Shown piece by piece: positions 1-8,742 of a DNA stretch of 64,000 bases. Source of the stretch: JABJOR01 sp965603075. GTDB lineage: Bacteria > Pseudomonadota > Alphaproteobacteria > Rhodospirillales > Casp-alpha2. The notes under the pieces are model-generated. The model did no database searches. It was not told where the DNA came from and worked only from the letters and a program-made list of their open reading frames with translations. The stretch lies in the NCBI GenBank assembly GCA_965603075.1, contig CBFDBO010000002.1, forward strand, positions 1-64,000, written 5' to 3'. Each line of letters opens with the position of its first letter. Position 1 is the first letter of the stretch. The translations under genes were made by a program, and so were the position numbers.

Positions 1-36
1 TATAGTGTCATATATAGTGTCATATACAGTGCCATG
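1..36. repeat. 12-bp tandem repeat, three units, at window edge
   Basis: Units start at 1, 13 and 25. The first two are identical (TATAGTGTCATA) and the third differs at three positions. The array may continue to the left of the window. It lies in non-coding DNA upstream of the GntR gene. The stretch from 1 to 302 otherwise holds two operator-like sites and no gene I can support. Confidence 0.85.
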
Positions 37-73
37 TTTGCCATCAATGAAAAGTCATTTAAATGTTGTGGTA

Positions 74-87
74 TGTGGTATACCACA
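74..87. promoter_or_regulatory. Perfect 14-bp palindrome, candidate GntR/FCD operator
   Basis: TGTGGTATACCACA is its own reverse complement. Its core TGGTATACCA fits the T-N-G-T-N(2)-A-C-N-A pattern typical of FadR/FCD-type GntR operators. The same core occurs upstream of tctC, with a near copy just before the GntR start. That it is an operator is inferred from palindrome, recurrence and position. Confidence 0.6.
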
Positions 88-281
88 ACCAAATTACATT
101 GGAAACATGATAAGTATAAAACTCAATTCTTCTCGATTAAATGGCACTGATTCGACTAAAAATGTTCTAAAAGCTACATCAGCTGTAAACCTGACAAGTT
201 GACCCTCGAATATGTGTATATTATCCGGCTATTCTAAATTTTAATTGCCAAGACAAAACAAATTTTTTGCAAAATTAGCCG

Positions 282-291
282 TGGTATGCCA
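282..291. promoter_or_regulatory. Near-copy of the TGGTATACCA operator before the GntR gene
   Basis: TGGTATGCCA matches the palindromic core at nine of ten positions and ends 11 bases before the GTG start of the regulator. A protein bound here would block translation start or promoter clearance, so autoregulation is plausible. The role is inferred. Confidence 0.45.
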
Positions 292-302
292 AACATACAG
301 TC

Positions 303-1034
303 GTGGAACGCAATAATTTAAAAATACCATCTCTTAAAGAGGATAAAATATTGAGTGGTTTTCAAATCGATCCGATCGATACAAGTTATAGTTTAAAAGA
401 GAGAATATATAGCTCTCTCAAACAGGCTATTACCGCTATGAATATTTATGAGGATGGTATTAACCTCCGCCTTGATGAACGCCAGTTATCGGATCAATTA
501 GCAACCAGTAGAACGCCAATCCGAGAAGCCCTCGCGCGTCTTGAGCAAGAGGGACTGGTGAATATTGTGGCTCGAAAAGGGGTTTACATAATCCGTAAAT
601 CCAAACACGAAATTCTTGAAATGATCACTGTTTGGGCAGCACTTGAGAGTATGGCTGCAAGATTGACCACCGAACGTGCGTCTAACGAAGATATATCCTC
701 ATTACGAACAATTTTCACCACTTTTGATGATGGACAGGTTCAAGCCCATATAGATGAATACTCTGCTGCGAATATCCAATTCCATCAAACCATCATCGAG
801 CTCAGTCAATGTGAGCTTCTTAAAGAGATGGCCAGCAACATTTTCCTCCATATCCGTGGTATTCGTTCCAGAACCATATCGGATAGTGATCGTGCGAATC
901 GCTCTATTATTGATCATATCCATATCATTGAAGCGCTTGAAAACCGCAAACCTGAGCTCGCCGAACAGCTCGTGCGGGATCACGCTCTGAGTTTAGCGGA
1001 TCATGTTTCTGAAAATGTTTCCTATCTCGATTGA
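303..1034 (+). CDS. GntR-family transcriptional regulator, FCD subfamily
   Basis: A 243-residue DNA-binding regulator. The N-terminal winged helix-turn-helix lies at about residues 30-100 and includes the typical SRTPIREALARLEQEGLV signature. The C-terminal half (about 105-235) is an all-helical FCD ligand domain with scattered Asp/His residues that in this family bind a metal and a carboxylate ligand. The start is a GTG without a clear ribosome site, but it fits the domain length. It sits upstream of and co-directional with the transporter and oxalate genes, and TGGTATACCA sites flank it on both sides. FCD regulators usually sense organic acids, so control of the downstream operon by oxalate or a related acid is the natural inference. 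The ligand is not visible from sequence. Confidence 0.9.
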   Translation: MERNNLKIPSLKEDKILSGFQIDPIDTSYSLKERIYSSLKQAITAMNIYEDGINLRLDERQLSDQLATSRTPIREALARLEQEGLVNIVARKGVYIIRKSKHEILEMITVWAALESMAARLTTERASNEDISSLRTIFTTFDDGQVQAHIDEYSAANIQFHQTIIELSQCELLKEMASNIFLHIRGIRSRTISDSDRANRSIIDHIHIIEALENRKPELAEQLVRDHALSLADHVSENVSYLD

Positions 1035-1124
1035 TTTTTATTACATGAAATCAATAATCTAGTCGTATCCATTACGGCTTCGTAGATTCTTTTTTATAAA
1101 TCAGTTTCCATTTAATATTATTAC

Positions 1125-1134
1125 TGGTATACCA
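1125..1134. promoter_or_regulatory. Candidate GntR/FCD operator upstream of tctC
   Basis: TGGTATACCA is a perfect 10-bp palindrome, identical to the core of the site at 74-87, and is followed directly by a partial second copy (ATATACCATA). It lies about 190 bases before the tctC start in the 287-bp gap after the regulator, where the promoter of the transporter/oxalate operon must lie. Confidence 0.6.
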
Positions 1135-1321
1135 TATACCATAGACATGAAGATCATATAGCGACTATTTAAAAAAAATAGATCAAGTGTATTTTTTTAA
1201 AACGAAGCTATTGCGACATGCACATAAATATATACGATGCAGGTGTCTAAAACTATTACGGGGATTATAGGTGTCTATGTAGGCATCGTTCGTAATAATT
1301 ATATTAACTAGGGAGAGAACT

Positions 1322-2311
1322 ATGCGATTTGCAAAAAAACTTCTCGGTTTCGGTGTTGCTGTTGCCGTTGGTGCTACAATGACACTGGCCTCTGCAGTGA
1401 CAACAACAGCAGAAGCAGCTTGGGAACCTAAAAAACCGATCGAATTCATTATTATGGCAGGCAAAGGTGGCGGTGCTGATAAGATGGCTCGTCTGATGCA
1501 GGCTGCTATCGAAAAGCTGAAATTGTCATCCAAGCCCCTTACACCAATCAATAAATCTGGTGGTTCAGGTGCTGAAGCGCTTGTTCATTTGAACAATGCT
1601 TCTGATCCAGATCATACAATCATGGTGACGTTGAATACTTTCTATACAACACCAATGATGCAGCCAAAACTAGGCATCGATTACAAATCTTTCGCACCGA
1701 TTGCTCGTATGGCTGAAGATACATTCCTGCTTTGGGTTAATAAAGATTCCGGTATTACCAATCTGGACGAATATCTTGCCAAGGTAAAATCAGAAGGCAA
1801 CAATTGGATTATGGCCGGTACTGGTAAAGGTGCTGATAATCTGATTACAAGCTTCCTGAATGCGTCATACGGTTTGGATATTAAATACGTGCCTTATAAA
1901 GGCGGCGGTAAGGTTGCTAAGCAGCTTGCTGGTAACCATGCAAACTCAACCGTGAACAATCCAGGCGAAATCGAAGGTTTCTTTAATGCCGGTGTTGCAA
2001 TTCCACTTGCTGCATTCACCGCAGAACGTCTTCCTGCGTTTCCTGATGCACCGACGTTCAAAGAGCTTGGTATGGATTTCGAATACTACATGCAACGTAG
2101 TGTTGTTGGAGCCCCTGGTATGAGTGCTGAAGCACTTACTTATTACCAAAATCTGTTTGCTACACTCTATGAAACAGAAGAATGGCAGACATACTTCAGC
2201 AAGAAGAGTTTCCGTGGTGAGCTTCTCCAAGGTCAGGCTTTGCTTGATTATTGGGATGTGAACAACGAAATCCAACGTAAATTGCTCGTGAAAAACGGCC
2301 TGATTAAATAA
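1322..2311 (+). CDS. tctC: Tripartite tricarboxylate transporter (TTT), periplasmic binding protein TctC
   Basis: A 329-residue periplasmic solute receptor of the TctC/Bug family. The first 33 residues form a Sec signal peptide (KK, hydrophobic core, cleavage near AEA-A). The mature part shows the family's two-lobe pattern, with a PYKGGGK segment around residue 190 and a conserved N-N-P-G loop that in relatives contacts the ligand carboxylates. A good ribosome site (GGGAGAG) sits 5 bases before the ATG. It is the first gene of tctC-tctB-tctA, followed directly by oxalate genes. TTT receptors bind mono-, di- and tricarboxylates. Oxalate as the ligand is an inference from the neighbours only. 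Confidence 0.93.
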   Translation: MRFAKKLLGFGVAVAVGATMTLASAVTTTAEAAWEPKKPIEFIIMAGKGGGADKMARLMQAAIEKLKLSSKPLTPINKSGGSGAEALVHLNNASDPDHTIMVTLNTFYTTPMMQPKLGIDYKSFAPIARMAEDTFLLWVNKDSGITNLDEYLAKVKSEGNNWIMAGTGKGADNLITSFLNASYGLDIKYVPYKGGGKVAKQLAGNHANSTVNNPGEIEGFFNAGVAIPLAAFTAERLPAFPDAPTFKELGMDFEYYMQRSVVGAPGMSAEALTYYQNLFATLYETEEWQTYFSKKSFRGELLQGQALLDYWDVNNEIQRKLLVKNGLIK

Positions 2312-2365
2312 TCATTTCGTTTCATACGTAATTTTAAATTTGATTTGCAGCAGAGGGTCGTCGTT

Positions 2366-2863
2366 ATGCGCGCAGCTGAATTAGTAATGGCAATCGTAAT
2401 GGCGGTCTTCTCTGCCTATCTTATGATAAAAAGTAGTGAGCTACCCATTGGGTGGATTGAAGATGAAGGCCCCGGCGGTGGGGCATGGCCGTTCTGGCTT
2501 TCGACAATAATGTTAATTTGTTGCATTTGGATTGTGGTTCGGTGGGCCAGAAGAACAAGCCCCGTAAGCCGAATGACACAAGTGTTTATGGATGGTCATG
2601 CAATACGGTCGTTTCTTATGGTGGCGGGACCATTGGCGATCTGTATCGGACTGATCCACATCATTGGGATCTATTTCGCCGTACCGTTATTTTTAATTTA
2701 TTATCTCAGGTTCATTGGGCGTCATACTTGGCGGTTGACCCTGGCTGTTTCATTGGTAACGCCGGTCGTAACATTTCTGTTTTTTGATATCGCGGTTCGG
2801 ATTGTTTTGCCAAAAGGCTACACGGAACCTCTGTTTTACCCGCTTTATGATATTTTACTGTAG
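2366..2863 (+). CDS. tctB: TTT transporter small membrane subunit TctB
   Basis: A small (165-residue) integral membrane protein with four predicted helices, the layout of the TctB subunit. I place the start at the ATG at 2366, preceded by CAGAGGG. A TTG 21 bases upstream would add seven residues but has no ribosome site. It lies between the binding protein and the large permease subunit, as usual for TTT operons. TctB is weakly conserved, so the call rests on topology and context. The start of the first helix (about residues 4-20) and the PGGGAWPFW segment before helix 2 match the family. Confidence 0.88.
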   Translation: MRAAELVMAIVMAVFSAYLMIKSSELPIGWIEDEGPGGGAWPFWLSTIMLICCIWIVVRWARRTSPVSRMTQVFMDGHAIRSFLMVAGPLAICIGLIHIIGIYFAVPLFLIYYLRFIGRHTWRLTLAVSLVTPVVTFLFFDIAVRIVLPKGYTEPLFYPLYDILL

Positions 2864-2956
2864 CAAAAGATACGACTTGAATTCGTAGATGGTTGCAAAG
2901 GTGCGCTTAAATTTTAAACGCATATTAAAGATAAGTTTATAGGGAAGTTTATTGAG

Positions 2957-4468
2957 ATGGAAATTTTTGGCCAGTTGATGGATGGGTTTTTAATAGCCTT
3001 TGAGCCGTTAAACTTAGGGTTAATGATTCTTGGTGTTGTGGTCGGTTTGTTTATTGGTGCTATGCCGGGGCTTGGGTCCGTTAATGGTGTTGCTATTTTG
3101 CTTCCAATGACATTTCTGGTGCCGCCAACGTCAGCTATTATTTTTCTTGCTGCTATTTATTACGGCGCAATGTACGGGGGTGCGATCAGTTCGATCATGC
3201 TGGGGATACCCGGGGCCTCGACGGCCGTTGCCACGACCTTTGATGGGCGACCTATGGCACTTAAAGGGGAAGCCGATAAGGCGTTGGTTGCTGCGGCTGT
3301 TGCCTCGTTTGCTGGCGGAACGATCTCTATTATTTTGTTTACCTTATTTGCTCCGCTGCTAGCGGGGTGGGCATTGGCTTTTGGTGACCATGAGCTGTTT
3401 GCTTTGATGATGGTTGCGTTTGCCACATTCGTCGGCCTGTCAGGCGATGATATTCCAAAAACTATTTTCTCTATCTGTATCGGTCTGGTGCTCAGTTCTG
3501 TTGGTCTGGATATAATGAGCGGTGAGCCACGGCTTATTTTTGGTGATATCATTGGTTTTATGCATGGCGTTAACTTCTTGGTTCTTGCTATTGGTATTTA
3601 CGGTATTGCCGAAATGTTGTGGACCATTGAAACAAGCCGCGGTGAGCTGAAAATGTCCAATGCGGAAATTTCAGTTGACCGTGTTGTTCGAAACCTCAAG
3701 GAATTGTTGACCACATGGCCAACGGCATTAATGGCCTCTTTTGTTGGTTTCTTTGTGGGGATTTTACCCGCCGCCGGTGCGACACCGGGTGCGTTGATGT
3801 CATACGGTTTTGCCAAAACCTATTCCAAAAACCCCGAAGAATTCGGCAAGGGCAAGGTTGAAGGTGTTGTTGCACCAGAAGCCGCCAACAATGCTGCGTC
3901 AACAGGGGCGATGTTGCCAATGTTGACACTGGGCATTCCCGGTTCTCCAACAACGGCCATCCTGCTTGGTGGTATGGTTATCTGGGGACTGGTCCCGGGA
4001 CCCATGCTGTTTATCGAGCAAAAAGAATTTGTCTGGGGGCTGATTGCCAGCCTTTACGCCGCCAACCTGTTTGGTGTGATTATCAACGTTGCTTTCATTC
4101 CCTTGTTCCTGTGGGTTCTGAAAATGCCATTCACCGTTCTGGCGCCCATCATTTTTGTGTTGTGTCTTATTGGTGGCTACGCTCCGACACAATCCATGCA
4201 TGATGTGTGGTTGATGCTGATCTTTGGTGTTGTCGGCTATCTTATGCGTAAACTTGATTACCCCATGGCGCCAGCCGTTCTGGCGATTGTGCTTGGCCCC
4301 CTTGCTGAACCCGCCATGCGTCAATCTTTGCTAATATCCAATGGCGATTTTTCCGCATTCTTTACGCGCCCTATCTCTGGAACGTTTATGGCAATCTCAA
4401 TCTTTTTGCTGTTGATGCCAGTTTTCCAAGCGCTGAAGCGGAAAATGAAAAGCAACGCAGAAGCGTAA
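2957..4468 (+). CDS. tctA: TTT transporter large membrane subunit TctA
   Basis: A 503-residue inner-membrane protein with about 11-12 predicted helices. It carries the TctA hallmark glycine-rich segments in two related halves: GAMPGLGSVNG near residue 35 with IPGASTAVATTFDG about 45 residues later, and ILPAAGATPGA near residue 270 with LGIPGSPTTAILLGG about 50 residues later. These repeats form the substrate and cation path in the family. Length is typical (about 500). The ribosome site AGGGA lies 11 bases before the ATG. With tctC and tctB it forms a complete secondary transporter driven by an ion gradient. Confidence 0.95.
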   Translation: MEIFGQLMDGFLIAFEPLNLGLMILGVVVGLFIGAMPGLGSVNGVAILLPMTFLVPPTSAIIFLAAIYYGAMYGGAISSIMLGIPGASTAVATTFDGRPMALKGEADKALVAAAVASFAGGTISIILFTLFAPLLAGWALAFGDHELFALMMVAFATFVGLSGDDIPKTIFSICIGLVLSSVGLDIMSGEPRLIFGDIIGFMHGVNFLVLAIGIYGIAEMLWTIETSRGELKMSNAEISVDRVVRNLKELLTTWPTALMASFVGFFVGILPAAGATPGALMSYGFAKTYSKNPEEFGKGKVEGVVAPEAANNAASTGAMLPMLTLGIPGSPTTAILLGGMVIWGLVPGPMLFIEQKEFVWGLIASLYAANLFGVIINVAFIPLFLWVLKMPFTVLAPIIFVLCLIGGYAPTQSMHDVWLMLIFGVVGYLMRKLDYPMAPAVLAIVLGPLAEPAMRQSLLISNGDFSAFFTRPISGTFMAISIFLLLMPVFQALKRKMKSNAEA

Positions 4469-4518
4469 AATTTGACGTTTCTAAATTAACTTAAAGAAAA
4501 TATGAAGGACGATATGTT

Positions 4519-6273
4519 ATGAGTAGTGCATCGGAAGTTGTGATGGAATCAGAAGAAGGTACTGAAAGTCTAACGGATGGGTTCCACCTTCTCATTGATG
4601 CACTAAAGCTCAATGATCTCAACACTATTTATGGTGTACCGGGTATTCCTGTGACCGATCTGGGCCGTCTTGCACAAAATGCGGGCATTCGGGTTTTATC
4701 GTTTCGCCATGAGCAAAATGCCGGTAATGCCGCCGCCGCCGCGGGGTTCATTACCAAGAAACCCGGTGTTTGCCTGACCGTTTCCGCACCCGGTTTTCTA
4801 AATGGTTTAACCGCATTGGCACACGCGACGACCAATTGCTGGCCGATGATTCTAATCAGTGGTTCCTCCGAACGTGAGATCGTTGATCTGCAAAAGGGTG
4901 ACTATGAAGAAATGGACCAACTCGCCATCGCCAAACCACTTTGCAAAGCGGCTTTCCGTATTTTGCATGCCGAAGATATCGGTGTTGGTGTAGCCCGGGC
5001 AATTCGGGCGGCTTTAGCGGGTCGTCCCGGTGGTGTTTACCTTGATATTCCGGGCTCGCTGCTGGGACAGGTTATGGATAAGGTTGAGGGGGCGAAGTCG
5101 CTTATTAAAGTTGTTGATCCATCTCCTGCGCAAATACCAGCACCAAGCGCCATTGCGCGCGCTATGGATGTTCTAAAAGGCGCTAAAAAGCCGCTTATCA
5201 TTCTTGGTAAAGGGGCTGCATACTCGCAAGCCGACGACGAAGTCAGAGCGCTTGTGGAAACAAGTGGTTTCCCCTACATCCCCATGAGCATGGCCAAAGG
5301 ATTGTTACCCGATGATCACCCACAGTGTTCATCTGCGGCCCGCTCGCTTGTGTTAAAAGAAGCGGATGTAGTGCTGCTTGTGGGGGCCCGTCTGAATTGG
5401 CTGCTCTCTCATGGTAAAGGTCGACAGTGGGGCGAGCCGGGGTCTACTAAATTTGTTCAGATCGATATCGAGCCGAAAGAAATGGACAGCAATATCGAAA
5501 TTGCCGCACCATTGGTCGGTGACGTTGGTTCCTGCGCTCAAGCGCTTCTCGATGCTATGGGCAGCAATTGGCAAAAACCGTCTGAAGAATGGACGGGCGC
5601 TGTTAAGGCCAAAAAAGAAGCCAACATCACCCGCATGGCAGCCAAATTACAAAACAACAATACACCGATGGATTACGAAGGGGCTCTGGGGGCATTGAAA
5701 CGCATTATCAAAGCCCGTCCCGATGCGATGTTCGTTAATGAGGGCGCCAACACCCTCGATAAAGCCCGCTCGATCATTGATATGGCCAAACCGCGTAAGC
5801 GACTTGATGTTGGTACGTGGGGTGTCATGGGCATTGGTATGGGCTCTGCCATTGCTGCTGCCGTTGAAACGGGCCTGCCTGTTTTGGCTCTAGAAGGTGA
5901 TAGTGCCTTTGGGTTCTCCGGCATGGAAGTTGAAACAATCTGCCGCTACAACCTGCCTATTTGTATTGTGATCTTTAATAACAATGGCATTTATAGCGGG
6001 CTGGACGAGAATTTATCCGGTGGTGAGGATGTTGCCCCAACCAAATTTGTTGATGGTGCGCGTTACGATAAGATGATGGAAGCCTTTGGTGGTGTTGGTT
6101 ACAACGTAACGAACCCCGATGAGCTGAGCCAAGCGGTTAATGAAGCCATGGATTCAGGCAAACCTTCACTTATTAACGCCGTGCTCGATCCGGGCGCTGG
6201 CAGTGAGAGCGGTAACATCGGCAGCCTTAACCCAAGCAGCATCATATCAGATGCCATCTTGAAAAATAAATAA
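4519..6273 (+). CDS. oxc: Oxalyl-CoA decarboxylase (ThDP-dependent)
   Basis: Converts oxalyl-CoA to formyl-CoA and CO2 in the cytoplasm. The 584-residue length is near the family norm (about 565-570), with about 15 extra N-terminal residues. The pyrimidine-binding domain has the catalytic glutamate in RHEQ (Glu65). The Oxc-specific segment LQKGDYEEMDQLAIAKP follows at about residue 137. GARLNWLLSHGKG in the middle domain and the ThDP/Mg motif GDSAFG (about residue 460) ending in NNNG are all present. EGANTLDKAR is also Oxc-like. The start ATG at 4519 follows GAAGGA. Downstream of the TTT transporter and upstream of frc, it forms the standard oxalate decarboxylation pair. Confidence 0.93.
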   Translation: MSSASEVVMESEEGTESLTDGFHLLIDALKLNDLNTIYGVPGIPVTDLGRLAQNAGIRVLSFRHEQNAGNAAAAAGFITKKPGVCLTVSAPGFLNGLTALAHATTNCWPMILISGSSEREIVDLQKGDYEEMDQLAIAKPLCKAAFRILHAEDIGVGVARAIRAALAGRPGGVYLDIPGSLLGQVMDKVEGAKSLIKVVDPSPAQIPAPSAIARAMDVLKGAKKPLIILGKGAAYSQADDEVRALVETSGFPYIPMSMAKGLLPDDHPQCSSAARSLVLKEADVVLLVGARLNWLLSHGKGRQWGEPGSTKFVQIDIEPKEMDSNIEIAAPLVGDVGSCAQALLDAMGSNWQKPSEEWTGAVKAKKEANITRMAAKLQNNNTPMDYEGALGALKRIIKARPDAMFVNEGANTLDKARSIIDMAKPRKRLDVGTWGVMGIGMGSAIAAAVETGLPVLALEGDSAFGFSGMEVETICRYNLPICIVIFNNNGIYSGLDENLSGGEDVAPTKFVDGARYDKMMEAFGGVGYNVTNPDELSQAVNEAMDSGKPSLINAVLDPGAGSESGNIGSLNPSSIISDAILKNK

Positions 6274-6309
6274 TTTAATTAAATTGAAATTTACTTAAGC
6301 GAGGACGGT

Positions 6310-7557
6310 ATGGAAAAAGCTCTATCAGGCGTCAAAATCTTAGACATGACGCATGTACAATCAGGACCTACCTGCACACAATTGCTGGCATGGTTCGGGG
6401 CTGATGTTATTAAAGTTGAACGCCCCGGCGTTGGTGATGCAACACGGGGACAGTTACGCGATATTCCCGATGTGGATAGTCTCTATTTTACAATGTTAAA
6501 CCACAATAAGCGTAGCGTGACCTTGAACACCAAGGCTGATAAAGGCAAAGAAATCTTTGTTAAGATGCTCAAGCATTGCGACGTGATGGTCGAGAATTTT
6601 GCCCCCGGCGCGCTTGATCGTATGGGGTTTACTTGGGAACGCATTCAAGAGATTAACCCAAAGCTGATCTATGCGTCGGTCAAAGGTTTTGGCCCCGGTG
6701 ATTTTGCCGATTGTAAGGTTTACGAAAACGTTGCCCAGTGCGCCGGCGGTTCGGCCTCTACCACGGGTGACCGTGATGGGCTGCCCATGGTTACGGGCGC
6801 ACAAATTGGTGATTCAGGTACGGGGCTTCATTTGGCGCTGGGCATTGTGACGGCACTTTATCAGCGCACGCATTCTGGTCGGGGACAAAAAGTTGATTGC
6901 GCCATGCAAGATAGCGTCTTGAACTTGTGTCGCGTGAAATTACGCGATCAACAACGACTGGCGCACGGTCCGCTAAATGAATACTCACAAGCTGGTGAAG
7001 GCATCCCGTTTGGGGATGCAACCCCGCGCGCCGGAAACGATTCCGGCGGTGGACAGCCGGGCCGTATTCTTAAATGCAAAGGGTGGGAAACCGATCCCAA
7101 TGCGTACACATATTTCATTACTCAAGCCCCTGTTTGGGCTAAAATTTGTGAGGTTATTGGTAAACCGGAATGGGTGGAGGATCCTGAATACGCCACACCC
7201 GTTGTTCGTCTACCAAAACTAAACCTGATTTTTGCGACCATTGAGCAATGGACAATGACCAAGACCAAATTCGAGGTTATGGAAATTTGTAACAAGTTTG
7301 ATATTCCTCAGGGACCGATCCTGAGCATGAAAGAAATTTCTGAAGATCAAGGGTTACGTAAAACCGGCACTGTTGTCGAAGTGGATCACCCTGAACGGGG
7401 TAAATACCTAACCGTTGGGAATCCGATTAAATTATCTGATTCAATTTCTGATGTGACGCGTTCTCCATTGCTTGGTGAACACACAGAAGAAATATTGAAA
7501 GAAATAGGCTTAAGTGATGATGAAATCGCCAGCGCCAGAGAAGACCGCGCTGTTTAG
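6310..7557 (+). CDS. frc: Formyl-CoA:oxalate CoA-transferase
   Basis: A class III CoA-transferase that moves CoA from formyl-CoA to oxalate, regenerating oxalyl-CoA for Oxc and releasing formate. Length is 415 residues (family about 420-430). The catalytic aspartate is in GAQIGDSGTG (Asp168, matching Asp169 of the characterised enzymes). The N-terminal VQSGPTCTQLLAWFGADVIK and VENFAPGALDRMGF segments are classic, and the GGGQPG glycine loop is at about residue 246-251. The start has GAGGACG upstream. The gap to oxc is 36 bp, so the two are surely cotranscribed. Residues and context together favour oxalate over other class III substrates. Confidence 0.92.
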   Translation: MEKALSGVKILDMTHVQSGPTCTQLLAWFGADVIKVERPGVGDATRGQLRDIPDVDSLYFTMLNHNKRSVTLNTKADKGKEIFVKMLKHCDVMVENFAPGALDRMGFTWERIQEINPKLIYASVKGFGPGDFADCKVYENVAQCAGGSASTTGDRDGLPMVTGAQIGDSGTGLHLALGIVTALYQRTHSGRGQKVDCAMQDSVLNLCRVKLRDQQRLAHGPLNEYSQAGEGIPFGDATPRAGNDSGGGQPGRILKCKGWETDPNAYTYFITQAPVWAKICEVIGKPEWVEDPEYATPVVRLPKLNLIFATIEQWTMTKTKFEVMEICNKFDIPQGPILSMKEISEDQGLRKTGTVVEVDHPERGKYLTVGNPIKLSDSISDVTRSPLLGEHTEEILKEIGLSDDEIASAREDRAV

Positions 7558-7605
7558 GTTTTTAGCGATTTCAGATATGACAACTTAAGATATAAGGAAT
7601 ATTAC

Positions 7606-8520
7606 ATGCGTATAATCGTTATGGGTCAACAGGCTTTTGGTAAAGATGCTCTAGAGAAAATTCTAGATGCCGGCACAGACGACGTGGTTGCGGTTTATTG
7701 TGAACCTGACATTGAGGGCAAACCGGTTGATCCAATCAAAGAGTTTGCTTCGGAAAGGGGTATCCCCGTTTATCAGCCCGCCCATTTCAAGGAACAAGAA
7801 TCCCTTGATGAACTGGCTTCTCTGGATGCTGATCTGATGGTGATGGCATTTGTAAATGTGTTTGTACCACAAGCGGCGCGTGACACCCCAAAGCTCGGTT
7901 CTATTTGCTTCCATCCATCGCTGTTGCCTCTGCACCGTGGTCCTTCTGCTGTTAATTGGCCGATTATTATGGGCAGTGATAAATCTGGTTTCTCTTGGTT
8001 CTATCCAACCGATGGCCTTGATGAAGGTGAAATATTGCTGCAATGGGAATGCGCGATTGAACCGAATGACACGGTTATTAATCTCTATTTTAAAAACATC
8101 TATCCGGCAGCGATTAATTCCGTTCTGGAAGTTTGTGATTTGTTCCGATCTGGTACGACCCCCCGTATTGAACAAGACGAGACACAGGCCACCTACGAGC
8201 GCCGTTGTACTAAAAAGCATGCCGCCATCGATTGGCATAAACCTGTTGGTCAAGTTTATAACTTAATCCGTGGTACCAACCCGGCACCAGGTGCTTGGAC
8301 AACATTTAAAGACAGTGAACTTGGTATCTTTGATAGTGTTCGCATGGATGGTGATGGCATAAGCGGGCGTGTAATGGAGGTCTCAGAAGACGGCATTTGC
8401 GTTCAATGTATCGGTGGACGCATTTTGGTTAAACGCGTTAAACCCCAAGGCGGTGCAAAACAAACAGCTGCTGAGTGGGCCGCAGAAAGCGGTATCGCAA
8501 AGGGTGATACGATTGGATAA
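7606..8520 (+). CDS. Formyltransferase-fold protein, 10-formyl-THF hydrolase-like
   Basis: A 304-residue two-domain protein: an N-terminal formyl-transferase domain (about 1-190) and a C-terminal OB-like Fmt_C domain (about 205-300). It most resembles the N-terminal hydrolase domain of 10-formyl-THF dehydrogenase (ALDH1L1), sharing the FHPSLLP-RG, NWPIIMG and DGLDEGEILLQ segments and IRGTNPAPGAW. The catalytic His103 and Asp139 are present. The Asn that Met-tRNA formyltransferases have two residues before the His is replaced by Cys101. It is therefore unlikely to be the housekeeping Fmt. Lying between frc and fhs, it probably moves or hydrolyses formyl groups between formyl-CoA or formate and THF. 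The exact reaction cannot be read from sequence. Confidence 0.8.
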   Translation: MRIIVMGQQAFGKDALEKILDAGTDDVVAVYCEPDIEGKPVDPIKEFASERGIPVYQPAHFKEQESLDELASLDADLMVMAFVNVFVPQAARDTPKLGSICFHPSLLPLHRGPSAVNWPIIMGSDKSGFSWFYPTDGLDEGEILLQWECAIEPNDTVINLYFKNIYPAAINSVLEVCDLFRSGTTPRIEQDETQATYERRCTKKHAAIDWHKPVGQVYNLIRGTNPAPGAWTTFKDSELGIFDSVRMDGDGISGRVMEVSEDGICVQCIGGRILVKRVKPQGGAKQTAAEWAAESGIAKGDTIG

Positions 8521-8670
8521 AGTTTTGCGAGAGGCATGAACTAATCTGTTTTGCCAATCGAGGTACATTCTTTGCTTTACGTGACGCGAATAAACATGAA
8601 TTAGTCTTGCTGAGAATAATAAATTGTCGAGTTTCGTGGTGACTCGTTAGCGACAACTATCAATATCAGG

Positions 8671-8694
8671 ATATTTTGCGACTTATTTTGCGAC
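8671..8694. repeat. 12-bp tandem duplication upstream of fhs
   Basis: Two adjacent units (ATATTTTGCGAC, TTATTTTGCGAC) that differ at one or two positions. They lie in the 222-bp gap between the formyltransferase and fhs. No terminator is visible in this gap, so fhs can be read from the upstream transcript. Confidence 0.8.
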
Positions 8695-8742
8695 GTACCC
8701 TGTAACCAAATTTAATTATACCTTTTATTAGGAGAACCAAGA

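Noticed and set aside
5..202. A 65-codon open frame at the left edge
   Set aside because: It runs through the 12-bp repeat and the 14-bp palindrome, has no ribosome site and no recognisable protein features. The region is better read as a promoter area.
7606..8520. Housekeeping methionyl-tRNA formyltransferase (fmt)
   Set aside because: The Asn two residues before the catalytic His is replaced by Cys, the similarity is greater to ALDH1L1-type hydrolase domains, and no def gene is adjacent.
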